From NCBI GenBank assembly GCA_009926135.1, contig RFPL01000012.1:19341-83340 (forward strand): a stretch of DNA of 64,000 nucleotides. Direction: 5' to 3'. The notes under the pieces are model-generated. The model saw only the letters and a list, made by a program, of their open reading frames with translations. It was not told the origin of the DNA and did not search any database. This DNA comes from Sphingomonadaceae bacterium. Its GTDB lineage: Bacteria; Pseudomonadota; Alphaproteobacteria; Sphingomonadales; Sphingomonadaceae. Positions within the stretch are counted from its first letter, which is position 1. The number at the start of each line of letters is the position of its first letter. Position numbers and translations under genes: made by a program. Shown piece after piece: positions 54,350 to 61,681 of the stretch.

Positions 54350-55099
54350 ATGATCTTGAGAGCTAGCTTTGACGACAGCGGCACTCATAAGGGTTCAGAT
54401 ATTGTCATCTGGGGCGGCGTAGTTGGCGAGATCGAGCATTTCGCAATCCTAGAGGCTGCTTGGGAACGGTTTCTTGCCTCTCCCGTCGAAGACGGACGGC
54501 GGATAATCAAGTGGAGTTCCTACGACTGCCATTGGGGCCTAGGAGAGTTTATGGGCTGGGAGCAGGGCGCTAAGGATCGCGCTCGGCGCAATGCAAGGCA
54601 GTGCATTATCGATAGCGGGGTAGTGCCTGTATCGTTTGCGGTGCCTCTGGTGCCTTGGAACCGCATCATGACTGGCAAGGTCGGCCAAGCATTTCATTCC
54701 GCCAACGCGGTCGCCTTTTCAGAAGCCGCCAAATCAGGGCTGAAGATTGCGGAAGTCCGCAAGCAAGCAATCGCCGCCGTATTCGACAAGGGCCAACAAT
54801 CTCCGCATTTTGACGAAATTCTTCGCCGCTATGGCGACGAAGCGAAGAAACGAAAGATCCCAGTGTCACTGACCTATCAGCGCGTCATAGACAATTACGG
54901 ATTACAGGCAGCGGATGTTGTAGCGACCGAGACCTACTGGATCGCCGGGCCGCTTTTGAGGCTTGGAAAGATCGAAATGGATCCGCAGCAAAGGGCGTTT
55001 TTCAATGGTTTGGAGCCGCTAAGTCTGTTGATGCCGGAACAAGCAATTCGGGATCTTAGGGAACGATATTTGGCCGATCATCCTGAGGAAGCTGACTAG
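54350..55099 (+). CDS. DUF3800 domain protein
   Basis: 249 aa from the ATG at 54350, chosen so that the first strand reads MILRASFDDSG, as in the family (upstream ATGs at 54311 and 54320 are alternatives; GGACGGA lies 9 bases before 54350). The acidic FDDSGTHKGSD pair, a central helical region, and the C-terminal block VIDNYGLQAADVVATETYW correspond to the conserved Asp residues of DUF3800, which is thought to have an RNase H-like fold. Such proteins are frequent in mobile and defence-rich regions. Activity untested. Confidence 0.8.
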   Translation: MILRASFDDSGTHKGSDIVIWGGVVGEIEHFAILEAAWERFLASPVEDGRRIIKWSSYDCHWGLGEFMGWEQGAKDRARRNARQCIIDSGVVPVSFAVPLVPWNRIMTGKVGQAFHSANAVAFSEAAKSGLKIAEVRKQAIAAVFDKGQQSPHFDEILRRYGDEAKKRKIPVSLTYQRVIDNYGLQAADVVATETYWIAGPLLRLGKIEMDPQQRAFFNGLEPLSLLMPEQAIRDLRERYLADHPEEAD

Positions 55100-55178
55100 C
55101 CGTGCCCCCATCCTATGAAAGGTGGCCTGATGGTGGCCCCGCTCTAAGCGCTCAATCAAAAGCGCCAAATAGCATTCC

Positions 55179-55721
55179 TCAAGTTGAGATTGCCCGGTAG
55201 ACCGATGCTCTTGCAACGCCCAAGCGCTTTGCGATCTCCGACGGACCGACACCATCAGCAACTAGTTGGCGAATAGCATCCACTGGCACGGTCGGTTTTC
55301 GCCCCTTATAGACCCCCGCTGCTTTGGCCTTTGCGATGCCTTCCATCTGTCGTTCGCGCCTGATAGCGGTCTCAAACTGAGCGAATACACCCAGCATCTG
55401 CAAGAAGGCTATGCCTGCGGGCGTTGATGTGTCGATCGGTTGCTCCGTCGCACGTAGGTGGGCATTCTTTTGGCGCAGCGTTCCGACGATACGCTCAAGA
55501 TCGGCGACCGATCGCGCAAGCCTATCAATCCGCGTTACCATCAGAGTGTCGCCAGAGCGCATGAACGAAAGAACTATTTCAAGTTCACCGCGTCCATCTG
55601 TCGTTGTTCCCGTGTGCTTTTCGCTGCGGATGATGGTGCACCCAGCGGCTCTCAAGGCCTCCTCTTGGATCGAGCAGTCCTGGTCTTCGCTGCTAACGCG
55701 CGCATATCCGATGATGGTCAT
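55179..55721 (-). CDS. Serine recombinase / resolvase (Tn3/Hin type)
   Basis: 180 aa from ATG 55719-55721 (a GTG precedes it). Catalytic Ser in MTIIGYARVSSEDQD, then RSGDTLMVTRIDRLARSVADLERIVGTL, LDTSTPAG-type IDTSTPAGIAFLQMLGVFAQFETAIRRERQMEGIAKAKAAGVYKGRKP, and a C-terminal helix-turn-helix VGPSEIAKRLGVARASVYRA. It resolves or inverts DNA at a res/dif-like site. A candidate site lies immediately upstream. No transposase is next to it. Confidence 0.93.
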   Translation of the reverse strand: MTIIGYARVSSEDQDCSIQEEALRAAGCTIIRSEKHTGTTTDGRGELEIVLSFMRSGDTLMVTRIDRLARSVADLERIVGTLRQKNAHLRATEQPIDTSTPAGIAFLQMLGVFAQFETAIRRERQMEGIAKAKAAGVYKGRKPTVPVDAIRQLVADGVGPSEIAKRLGVARASVYRAIST

Positions 55722-55733
55722 CACACAGACCCT

Positions 55734-55801
55734 TGTCTCAATAGGTTCTAGACTAGACCTCTATAGATGTCCAAAATTATAGATTCAACCCTATTGAGAC
55801 A
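55734..55801. promoter_or_regulatory. Candidate res site of the serine recombinase
   Basis: Perfect 12-bp inverted repeat TGTCTCAATAGG (55734-55745) and CCTATTGAGACA (55790-55801) with 44 bases between, directly upstream of the resolvase start. Between them lie smaller near-palindromic pieces (CTATAGATG, TTATAGATT). This is the place and scale of resolvase subsites that also repress their own gene. Confidence 0.7.
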
Positions 55802-55958
55802 TATCTAGCGCCTCATCAGGACGCCTCCATAGGGTATACTCTATCGATCCTTATCAACGGGGATCGCTGTCCTGGTCGGAACGCTCCGAGCAATGTAACC
55901 CCAATCATCGAGAGCACATTCATTGAGCATGCGCTCGGAGTATCGCCGCTGCGCTTAT

Positions 55959-56018
55959 GCCTGCAGTGTTGTCGCGCTAGGACCGGTTCAATTGCCTGCA
56001 ATGTTGGGGTTTGTCTCC
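55959..56018 (+). repeat. Array unit A (long form, 60 bp, decayed right arm)
   Basis: Left part GCCTGCAGTG, central CTAGGACCGG, right part CCTGCAATGTTGGGG match the array consensus without gaps; the last six bases are changed. First unit of the array. Confidence 0.8.
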
Positions 56019-56020
56019 CT

Positions 56021-56446
56021 TCACGTGTCGTGACTTAAAGAGCTCGTATCGCCCTTCCAAAACCGATCCAGCTTTCGCCACCATCTCTGCGTTTCAGGAC
56101 CAAAGTAGGACTCGAAATCAGCGGATAGGACTCCATTGATGTCCGAAGATCTCTGATTGCCGCCGAGTTGATTCTGCAAGCTCTCTAGAAAGCCGATTGT
56201 TGCTGCCTCACTCACGTAAGCATCACCTTCTGTGTGCCAGCGCTCCACCTCAGCAAAGATTTTTTGGAAGCCCGCGACATCGCCACGGCGAGCACGGTCA
56301 ATGAGGTGGACTGCGAGTTCACTTAGCAGAATGTATAATGGCAATTCGCCTGCTTCAGCATACTCGGCCAAGAAAGCATCCCAGGCAGGCGCAAACGTTG
56401 GATCCGCTTCCAAGATCGGTTCGAACATATTGGCAGGAGCAATCAT
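56021..56446 (-). CDS. Array gene 1: DUF7674-like protein
   Basis: 141 aa from the ATG at 56444-56446; the longer opening to 56506 only translates unit B (SWSDDIADI) and is rejected. MFEPILEADPTFAPAWDAFLAEYAEAGELPLYILLSELAVHLIDRA, then FAEVERWHTEGDAYVSEAATIGFLESLQNQ and FGPETQRWWRKLDRFW resemble the small soluble DUF7674 family. The stop lies 3 bases after unit A. Function unknown. Confidence 0.75.
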   Translation of the reverse strand: MIAPANMFEPILEADPTFAPAWDAFLAEYAEAGELPLYILLSELAVHLIDRARRGDVAGFQKIFAEVERWHTEGDAYVSEAATIGFLESLQNQLGGNQRSSDINGVLSADFESYFGPETQRWWRKLDRFWKGDTSSLSHDT

Positions 56447-56473
56447 CCTCAGAGATTGGCATTGCGATCGAAT

Positions 56474-56533
56474 GTCCGCAATGTCGTCGCTCCAGGACCG
56501 GCTCATTCGCCTGGAATGTTGGGGGAAGCGGAC
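56474..56533 (+). repeat. Array unit B (long form, 60 bp)
   Basis: Outer arms GTCCGC (56474-56479) and GCGGAC (56528-56533) are perfectly complementary. An inner stem TCCAGG/CCTGGA is also present. Closest copy to the consensus. Confidence 0.9.
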
Positions 56534-56557
56534 TTAAGATCTGGCTCTTCGAACTGC

Positions 56558-56968
56558 TTAAGTCCCGAGATTTTCAATCTGCCCATCGGGACCAATCATA
56601 AATTTGCCACTTCCGTAGCCCGTGACCCCGGTCGTGACGGAGACGAAGTAAACTACACCAGTCTGAAGTGCATGAGTGGGAAGAACTTCACTCCCACCCG
56701 TGTGACGTCCCTTGAGCTTGCTTCCGAACGGCACAGGAAACTCGTTTGCGCAGTTGTCCTGATGGGCAACGGATTGCGCCCACACCGGTTCGCGTGCCTC
56801 ATCTGCGATCACGACGATGCGGCGCAGGCACTTTGGCTGATGGTTGGATTTCGGATCAACAGAAATAAGGATGTCGCCGGAGCCTGCGATTGCCACGACG
56901 TCGTAGCTGTAGGAGCACGCGCTCAGCGCCGCGGTTATCACAAGCAAGACTAAGCTTGACCTAGGCAT
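56558..56968 (-). CDS. Array gene 2: putative lipoprotein
   Basis: 136 aa from the ATG at 56966-56968. Signal sequence SLVLLVITAALSAC with a lipobox-like Cys, then a mature domain with conserved-looking strands (VVAIAGSGDILISVDP, CLRRIVVIADEAREPVWAQSV, GVVYFVSVTTGVTGYGSGKFMI). No family recognised. Lies between units B and C. Confidence 0.7.
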   Translation of the reverse strand: MPRSSLVLLVITAALSACSYSYDVVAIAGSGDILISVDPKSNHQPKCLRRIVVIADEAREPVWAQSVAHQDNCANEFPVPFGSKLKGRHTGGSEVLPTHALQTGVVYFVSVTTGVTGYGSGKFMIGPDGQIENLGT

Positions 56969-56995
56969 TTCGAAGTAATTGCAGCATTCAACCAG

Positions 56996-57054
56996 GTCCG
57001 CAATGCTGGGCTGCGTGGATGGCAAGTCCGTCAGTAATGTTGGGGAAAGCGGAC
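56996..57054 (+). repeat. Array unit C (long form, 59 bp, divergent centre)
   Basis: Arms GTCCGC and GCGGAC are intact. The centre differs from the consensus (CTGGGCTGCGTGG) but the AATGTTGGGG block is kept. Confidence 0.85.
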
Positions 57055-57055
57055 A

Positions 57056-57292
57056 TCAACGACGGCGAAAGAAAATCAACCACGTGAGCGCAAAGTAGGT
57101 CAGCAACTCCGCAGCCAGCACGGTGTTCGTGAACGTGTTGGATGAAGCCGTGCAAGCTGGACTGCCTGCGTTCTGGGTGCAGTCTCCCATGGAGGAAAGG
57201 GCGAACACTCCGCCCGCAAGCAGCAAATAGGCGAAAGTCCACCAACTTACGGCAATGATCTTCTTTCCGGTCACGAGTGAAATGTGCCTCAT
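57056..57292 (-). CDS. Array gene 3: small membrane protein (78 aa)
   Basis: Start at ATG 57290-57292; upstream in-frame sequence is the translated unit D. Two membrane segments: IIAVSWWTFAYLLLAGGVFAL and NTVLAAELLTYFALTWLIFF, with a two-Cys loop (GDCTQNAGSPACTAS). The stop is 2 bases after unit C. Unrecognised. Confidence 0.65.
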   Translation of the reverse strand: MRHISLVTGKKIIAVSWWTFAYLLLAGGVFALSSMGDCTQNAGSPACTASSNTFTNTVLAAELLTYFALTWLIFFRRR

Positions 57293-57301
57293 GATTTGGA
57301 T

Positions 57302-57361
57302 GTCTGCAATGTCGTCGCTCCAGGGCCAGCTCACTCGACTGCAATGTTGGGGGAAGCGGAC
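57302..57361 (+). repeat. Array unit D (long form, 60 bp)
   Basis: Arms GTCTGC and GCGGAC pair with one T-G wobble. The centre TCGTCGCTCCAGG is identical to unit B. Confidence 0.9.
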
Positions 57362-57371
57362 TCTCGTTTTC

Positions 57372-57740
57372 TCAGTTTCGTCCCATCGCTTTGTAGAGAA
57401 TGACATAGAGAAACGAGTGGGCAACGGCGAACAATCCAACTGCAGCAAGCCAAAGCCACCCCAGTTTGAACTCGAAGGACAGCCCTACTGCGATGCCCGT
57501 CGTTGCAACAAGCGCGGTTCGGATCATTCGCAACCAACTTCCACTGGCTACTTGGACGTAACTCACGTCGGGAGTGCTAGGAAAGCCTACACGGAGATAT
57601 GGGGTTAACTCCGTGAAGATAGCCCACTCCAGTAGGACCATCGCGACCAAGCCAAAAAGAGGATAAAAAGACTGAAGCACCGCAGAAGACTGATCCAGGC
57701 TGCGGCCGACCGCAAGATGGACATTGCAAGACAATCGCAA
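57372..57740 (-). CDS. Array gene 4: membrane protein (about 120 aa)
   Basis: No ATG lies in a good position; a TTG at 57738-57740 or 57732-57734 is the probable start, close to unit E. Membrane segments: SFYPLFGLVAMVLLEWAIFTEL, IRTALVATTGIAVGLSFEFKLGWLWLAAVGLFAVAHSFLYVILY. Ends 11 bases after unit D. Unrecognised. Confidence 0.5.
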   Translation of the reverse strand: MRLSCNVHLAVGRSLDQSSAVLQSFYPLFGLVAMVLLEWAIFTELTPYLRVGFPSTPDVSYVQVASGSWLRMIRTALVATTGIAVGLSFEFKLGWLWLAAVGLFAVAHSFLYVILYKAMGRN

Positions 57741-57742
57741 AA

Positions 57743-57767
57743 GTCGGCAATGTTGGGGCTATCTGTC
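57743..57767 (+). repeat. Array unit E (short form, 25 bp)
   Basis: GTCGGCAATGTTGGGGCTA then TCTGTC. Lacks the 35-bp centre that lies between the two GCAATG copies of the long form. Confidence 0.75.
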
Positions 57768-58076
57768 GTCGTTTTCAGTGTCTGCCTTCGACTTCTGTCG
57801 AAAGATATCGATTACCGATAGGCAACCGTGGGCAAGAAGCCCTAAGCAAGCAGGAACTATGATCCACAACCGACCATCCGTCTCAGGAGGGTGCATGATA
57901 GCTAGGCTAATCGACACGCCTATTGCTAGCGTCACAATGGCGAAGCATCGAATTTGGGATAGGGGCCAATACCTATAATCAAAACTTACAAACTTTGACG
58001 CTACGCTCGTGACAAACAAGTAGTCCCAGAAGGGGAAGCCTATCGCAAGCGTCATCGCATCTGTCGCGATTTCCAT
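57759..58076 (-). CDS. Array gene 5: membrane protein (105 aa)
   Basis: ATG start at 58074-58076. About three membrane segments (MTLAIGFPFWDYLFVTSVASKF, IRCFAIVTLAIGVSISLAIM, LWIIVPACLGLLAHGCLSVIDIF). The stop codon (TAG) and last residues lie inside unit E. Unrecognised. Confidence 0.65.
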   Translation of the reverse strand: MEIATDAMTLAIGFPFWDYLFVTSVASKFVSFDYRYWPLSQIRCFAIVTLAIGVSISLAIMHPPETDGRLWIIVPACLGLLAHGCLSVIDIFRQKSKADTENDDR

Positions 58077-58103
58077 AACGAGTTCTTATCACTTGCCATA
58101 AAC

Positions 58104-58163
58104 GTCCGCAATCTCGTCGTTCCAGGACCGGATCGATCGCCTGCAATGTTGGGGAAAGCGGAC
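58104..58163 (+). repeat. Array unit F (long form, 60 bp)
   Basis: Arms GTCCGC and GCGGAC perfectly complementary; CAGG and CCTG form the inner stem. Confidence 0.9.
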
Positions 58164-58264
58164 GCTACCGGAAACGGTCATGCTAGGTCTTGTTCGCCTT
58201 TTGCAGGTATGCTCGGGCGGGTGCACTCGGGAGCAGTTCAGACTTAGGGACAGGTGCGACATTT

Positions 58265-58732
58265 ATGAAGAATGTTGTAGCGCAAGCCAGTTGGGCAAAG
58301 CTTTCTGCAGCTTTTCTCGGCCCAACCGCATTATTCTTCTGCTTAGGACACGCCTTGAATGGAGATGAAATTTTCAAAATCGATTACTATCTAAAACTGC
58401 AGGGATCTGTCGTAAGTCCCCTCATGGGCTTCGTGGCCTTATGTTATCTCATATATGTTTATATAAGATACTTGATATTAATCTGTAAATTCGATGGAGC
58501 GATCATTTCTGTTCTCGATGGCGATCTGCACTTCATCCAAGGTTATTCAATCGTCACCGAACCCTGGAACGAAATTGAGGTGTATACCGAACCAGGCGAT
58601 CTGCACGTTTTGTATGTTTCTAAAGGCGGGACGAAATTTAAGGTAAACCTATTTTTCTCCTCAACGCCAAACACAATCGTCTGCGACCGCATAAATGCCA
58701 TAAAAAATCAAATGACGAACCCTGCATCATGA
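58265..58732 (+). CDS. Array gene 6: membrane protein with PH-like C-terminal part
   Basis: 155 aa, ATG at 58265, plus strand, opposite to its left neighbours. Two membrane segments (AAFLGPTALFFCLGHAL, SPLMGFVALCYLIYVYIRYLILICKF) then a soluble strand-rich part (AIISVLDGDLHFIQGYSIVTEPWNEIEVYTEPGDLHVLYVSKGGTKFKV). That order resembles small bacterial PH-domain membrane proteins, but this is only a pattern impression. AT-rich for the region. Confidence 0.6.
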   Translation: MKNVVAQASWAKLSAAFLGPTALFFCLGHALNGDEIFKIDYYLKLQGSVVSPLMGFVALCYLIYVYIRYLILICKFDGAIISVLDGDLHFIQGYSIVTEPWNEIEVYTEPGDLHVLYVSKGGTKFKVNLFFSSTPNTIVCDRINAIKNQMTNPAS

Positions 58733-58770
58733 CAGCTTTGGCACGTAGCCACTCCACAACCAGCTCACTC

Positions 58771-58830
58771 GTCTGCAGTGTTGTAGCTCCAGGACCAGCA
58801 CGATCGCCTGCAATGTTGGGGTTAGCCGAC
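58771..58830 (+). repeat. Array unit G (long form, 60 bp)
   Basis: GTCTGCAGTG start, GCTCCAGGACC centre, AATGTTGGGG then TTAGCCGAC end. Its TTA supplies the stop codon of array gene 7. Confidence 0.9.
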
Positions 58831-59220
58831 TTTGAGTGGCGACGTCGCACAGCGACGAAACAACGCCGATTGTTCATTCGTAAGGGCCGAGACCGAGGTA
58901 ACGACCATCTCATTTCCAGAGCGGCCGGTTCGAAGGGACAATTTGAAGCTGCCATCAGCGGAAAGATAGGTTGCACCGAGCGGGCTGGTCACAGGCATCT
59001 TTTGATAAGTTTCAGGTTGGCCGCTGTAGAATCTCAATCCCGGGACTACTTGTGGTCCATTGGATGCTACGCATCTTTCCACTGCCTCAATATCAACTGA
59101 GATCGGCATTTGTAGTCTGAGAACGCGGGCCGGCCATAGCTTGCCTTGATAAAACGCCAAACCGCCCAGAAGGACCGCAAGTAGAATAGGCGCGACCGCT
59201 CTCACACCTTCTTGCAGCAT
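58822..59220 (-). CDS. Array gene 7: membrane-anchored protein
   Basis: 132 aa from the ATG at 59218-59220. One N-terminal membrane anchor (VAPILLAVLLGGLAFYQGKLW) and an exported domain (VDIEAVERCVASNGPQVVPGLRFYSGQPETYQKM). The last residues KVG and the stop are encoded by unit G. Unrecognised. Confidence 0.65.
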   Translation of the reverse strand: MLQEGVRAVAPILLAVLLGGLAFYQGKLWPARVLRLQMPISVDIEAVERCVASNGPQVVPGLRFYSGQPETYQKMPVTSPLGATYLSADGSFKLSLRTGRSGNEMVVTSVSALTNEQSALFRRCATSPLKVG

Positions 59221-59231
59221 GTTTTGCAAAG

Positions 59232-59291
59232 GTCTGCAATACGAGCGCTCTAGGACCGGCTCAATTGTCAGCAACGTTGGGGTTAGCGGTC
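59232..59291 (+). repeat. Array unit H (long form, 60 bp)
   Basis: GTCTGCAATA, then CTAGGACCGG, then CAACGTTGGGG and TTAGCGGTC; no gap against the consensus. Confidence 0.85.
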
Positions 59292-59358
59292 ATTTGAAAT
59301 GCAGTGCCAGCTCCAAATTCGCATGGCAGAAGGCTTGCCTCTCAGGTAACCTTGCAGC

Positions 59359-59646
59359 GTGGACTTGTCGGCTATCTTGATACTTCCTTACAGTGCACTC
59401 GTCACGGTTGCCGTTTTGGTCTTAGCTGGGTTCATGAAGCGATCGCGACCACGGCTGGTGTGGCCCTTTCTCTTCGCAACTGTATCATCCGCTGCTTTTG
59501 TCGCGGTCCCACCGCCCGACACCGAACTCGAACTTTGGGTCGCGTCCATCGCGCTTCTGTCGCTTTGGGCAGCCGCTGGCACAGTGTTCGGCGCGGGCTT
59601 TGTAAGGCTGACTCGACTTACCATTCGTGCATTCAGGGGTCGATGA
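59359..59646 (+). CDS. Array gene 8: membrane protein (95 aa)
   Basis: GTG start at 59359. Three membrane segments (ILILPYSALVTVAVLVLAGF, LVWPFLFATVSSAAFVAV, WVASIALLSLWAAAGTVFGAGFV), basic end. The TGA stop overlaps the first bases of unit I. Unrecognised. Confidence 0.6.
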   Translation: MDLSAILILPYSALVTVAVLVLAGFMKRSRPRLVWPFLFATVSSAAFVAVPPPDTELELWVASIALLSLWAAAGTVFGAGFVRLTRLTIRAFRGR

Positions 59647-59669
59647 CCGCAACGTTAGGGTAAGCGGAT
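59645..59669 (+). repeat. Array unit I (short form, 25 bp)
   Basis: GACCGCAACGTTAGGGTAAG then CGGAT. Arms GACCGC and GCGGAT are nearly complementary. Confidence 0.8.
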
Positions 59670-59670
59670 G

Positions 59671-59931
59671 CTACGGCCGGACTTCTTCCCCAGCAGTGTA
59701 ACGAGGCAGCTCGGCAAGAGCATCTTCAAGGCCCTGCCGAATCTGTGTTTGAGTGAAACCACGGTCCCAAAGTTCAGTCATCAAGTAGACTAGCGCCTGC
59801 TGCAGCACTGGCAAATCGGGCCAAGGGTTGCTGTTGTGCAAGCCTCTAAGCGCGCCAGCAAATTCTTGAACCGCGCTTAGACCACGGTCCTGCCATTCGT
59901 CATCAGAATCACGATCTGATTGCTCACTCAT
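59671..59931 (-). CDS. Array gene 9: small acidic protein (86 aa)
   Basis: ATG at 59929-59931. Soluble and acidic: DDEWQDRGLSAVQEFAGALRGLHNSNPWPDLPVLQQALVYLMTELWDRGFTQTQIRQGLEDALAEL. Two amphipathic helices are likely. The stop is one base after unit I. No family recognised. Confidence 0.65.
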   Translation of the reverse strand: MSEQSDRDSDDEWQDRGLSAVQEFAGALRGLHNSNPWPDLPVLQQALVYLMTELWDRGFTQTQIRQGLEDALAELPRYTAGEEVRP

Positions 59932-59957
59932 TCGCGCAATCTACCCAACCAGCGGAC

Positions 59958-60017
59958 GTCCGCAATGTGATCGAACGAGGACCCGTTCAAGCGCCCGCAA
60001 TGTTGGGGGGAGCTGCC
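59958..60017 (+). repeat. Array unit J (long form, 60 bp)
   Basis: GTCCGCAATG start, CGAGGACCCG centre, CAATGTTGGGG then GGAGCTGCC. An extra stem GAACG/CGTTC lies in the centre. Confidence 0.88.
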
Positions 60018-60018
60018 G

Positions 60019-60387
60019 TCACCCTAATCTTTCAAGCAACGCCCGAGTTTCTTCATCGGTGGGCGGCCGGCTGTCATCCGCTACAAATTCGATAGCCTCG
60101 TCCACATCCTCGCTTTCCGGCTGAAAGTCATCGCTCATCATCAGGCAGTCGGCGGTGTAATTTGCCGACGCCCATGGGACAGTTTTGTCGAGCATAGAGT
60201 GTAGGAGCCGTTTCATATGTTCCCGCGTGACGGTGAACCGAGGACCATCCGTGACAATGATGTAGCCGATGTTAGCGGGCGACCTCACGCCCGCATCGCA
60301 AGCTTCCACTTCCTGCTCTATCGCATGAGCGAAAGTCGAAGCCGGTATCGTGCCCTCAAGAAACGAGACGAGCAAAGCGTGTTCCAT
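60019..60387 (-). CDS. Array gene 10: small soluble protein (122 aa)
   Basis: Start at the ATG 60385-60387; upstream frame crosses unit K and is rejected. LLVSFLEGTIPASTFAHAIEQEVEACDAG and IGYIIVTDGPRFTVTREHMKRLLHSMLDKTVPWASANYTADCLMMSDDF, then an acidic tail. Looks like a small immunity-protein fold but no family is assigned. The stop is one base after unit J. Confidence 0.65.
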   Translation of the reverse strand: MEHALLVSFLEGTIPASTFAHAIEQEVEACDAGVRSPANIGYIIVTDGPRFTVTREHMKRLLHSMLDKTVPWASANYTADCLMMSDDFQPESEDVDEAIEFVADDSRPPTDEETRALLERLG

Positions 60388-60413
60388 TTGGCTATGGTAG
60401 CGGAGAGCCGGAC

Positions 60414-60473
60414 GTCCGCAAAGTGGCCGGTCGAGGTCCGACACGATCGCCTGAAATGTTGGGGAAAGCGGAC
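60414..60473 (+). repeat. Array unit K (long form, 60 bp)
   Basis: Arms GTCCGC and GCGGAC perfectly complementary; AGG/CCT inner stem. Confidence 0.9.
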
Positions 60474-60488
60474 CTACGTGGTGAGCAG

Positions 60489-60968
60489 CTAGTCTGTCAC
60501 TTCTCCATGCCAATCCCAAGCGCGTGCGGTCCATCCATCTCCATAGAACTTTGTCCAAGTCGCGCGCTGCTCCGGGTCGTTCCAGAGGCGACGCGACGAC
60601 ATGCCCGACGATGACTCCTCGTGGCCGTTCGGGTCGTAGATACTAACGAAGACGGTTTCACCGCTAAGAATGCCCAGGGCCTGCACGATTCCTTGCTCTA
60701 CGATGCGATCCGCAACATCTCCTGACGAGGCGTTCCTAACTTCCCAGGTGTATTGGGCGATGTGGGTATGCGAGAGAGCGGTAGCCAACATGATTTCATA
60801 CTCATCTACGTTCACCCAGAGCCCTCGCATGCGCTCAGATGGGGACGGCCAGAAGTAGGTCATCACGCCATAGCTGTTCCATTCAATAGACGGATCAGGG
60901 GGCAGCTGAATTTCCGCTGCAGCGATGAACAGCTTTTGAAGAGGGTAGAATGGGCGGAAGGTGTCCAT
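60489..60968 (-). CDS. Array gene 11: soluble hypothetical protein (159 aa)
   Basis: ATG at 60966-60968. Mixed alpha/beta composition: YPLQKLFIAAAEIQLPPDPSIEWNSYGVMTYFWPSPSERMRGLWVNVDEYEIMLATALSHTHIAQYTWE. Codon use and length suggest a real gene. Unrecognised. Confidence 0.65.
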   Translation of the reverse strand: MDTFRPFYPLQKLFIAAAEIQLPPDPSIEWNSYGVMTYFWPSPSERMRGLWVNVDEYEIMLATALSHTHIAQYTWEVRNASSGDVADRIVEQGIVQALGILSGETVFVSIYDPNGHEESSSGMSSRRLWNDPEQRATWTKFYGDGWTARAWDWHGEVTD

Positions 60969-61011
60969 CCTTGCGGCTTACACATTCGCGGTTATCAAAT
61001 TACCAGCTAAT

Positions 61012-61036
61012 GTCCGCAATGTTGGGGGAAGCTGCC
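61012..61036 (+). repeat. Array unit L (short form, 25 bp)
   Basis: GTCCGCAATGTTGGGGGAAG then CTGCC; exactly the long form minus the central 35 bases. Confidence 0.85.
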
Positions 61037-61042
61037 GTAGCC

Positions 61043-61336
61043 TTAGTGGCCGACGATCGTTGCGGCGACATAGAAAAGCAGCAGCGACGCGACCACGCCC
61101 AGCGCGCCTCCGACAGGCCAGAGTAGCAGGCGTGACCTCCGGGCGCCGATAAACTTCCCGAGCCCGATAGCGACAGGAGGAAGCGTGAGTAAAACAGGGT
61201 ATATCCAAGTGGTTGGGTGGGTGCCTGGGAGCAACATGCGCAACCCCATTGGCGAAAACGCTGATGCTACGAACAAGCTAAGCAGCGCGAAGAAGAACCA
61301 AAGCGTCGCTACGATCCCTGCTAATCGGCTTTCCAT
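61043..61336 (-). CDS. Array gene 12: membrane protein (97 aa)
   Basis: ATG at 61334-61336. Three membrane segments (GIVATLWFFFALLSLFVASAF, TTWIYPVLLTLPPVAIGLGKF, LLLWPVGGALGVVASLLLFYVAATIV). Stop 6 bases after unit L. Unrecognised. Confidence 0.65.
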   Translation of the reverse strand: MESRLAGIVATLWFFFALLSLFVASAFSPMGLRMLLPGTHPTTWIYPVLLTLPPVAIGLGKFIGARRSRLLLWPVGGALGVVASLLLFYVAATIVGH

Positions 61337-61363
61337 GACTGCACGCTCGCACAACCGGCTGAT

Positions 61364-61423
61364 GTCCGCAATGTAGCCGTTCCAACGCTGACCCACTTGC
61401 CTGCCATGGTGGGGAGCCCTGCC
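61364..61423 (+). repeat. Array unit M (long form, 60 bp, partly decayed)
   Basis: GTCCGCAATG start intact; the right half reads CCATGGTGGGGAGCCCTGCC. Confidence 0.8.
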
Positions 61424-61433
61424 ATTGACCTTT

Positions 61434-61550
61434 AGAGGCTAAACCACGCCACAATCGCTCCAACAGCAACCATAACGCCTAGGAGCTCGCGAAACTTTAG
61501 ACGACCTCCGATGACGCGATCATACCAGCGGTTGCATTTTCGCCGCCTCT
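61434..61550 (-). pseudogene. Array gene 13: remnant of a membrane-peptide gene
   Basis: The frame ending in a TAA near 61434 reads …RWYDRVIGGRLKFRELLGVMVAVGAIVAWFSL, a charged part and one membrane segment, but has no good start codon and is closed by a stop upstream after about 38 codons. It fills the M-N interval, the only one without a full gene. Probably a truncated gene; a very small membrane peptide is the alternative. Confidence 0.4.
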
Positions 61551-61590
61551 AAAACTTAAGGTTGCTTGGACTATGGAACGTCAATGCAAC

Positions 61591-61650
61591 TTCCGCAATG
61601 TGGTCGTCCTAAGCACGACACGATCGACTGCAATGGTGGGGTAAGCGGTC
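61591..61650 (+). repeat. Array unit N (long form, 60 bp)
   Basis: TTCCGCAATG start, CGATCGACTGCAATGG centre-right, GTAAGCGGTC end. Confidence 0.85.
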
Positions 61651-61681
61651 TTTAAGGCCTCGCCAATAAGTCTCAAATGCG

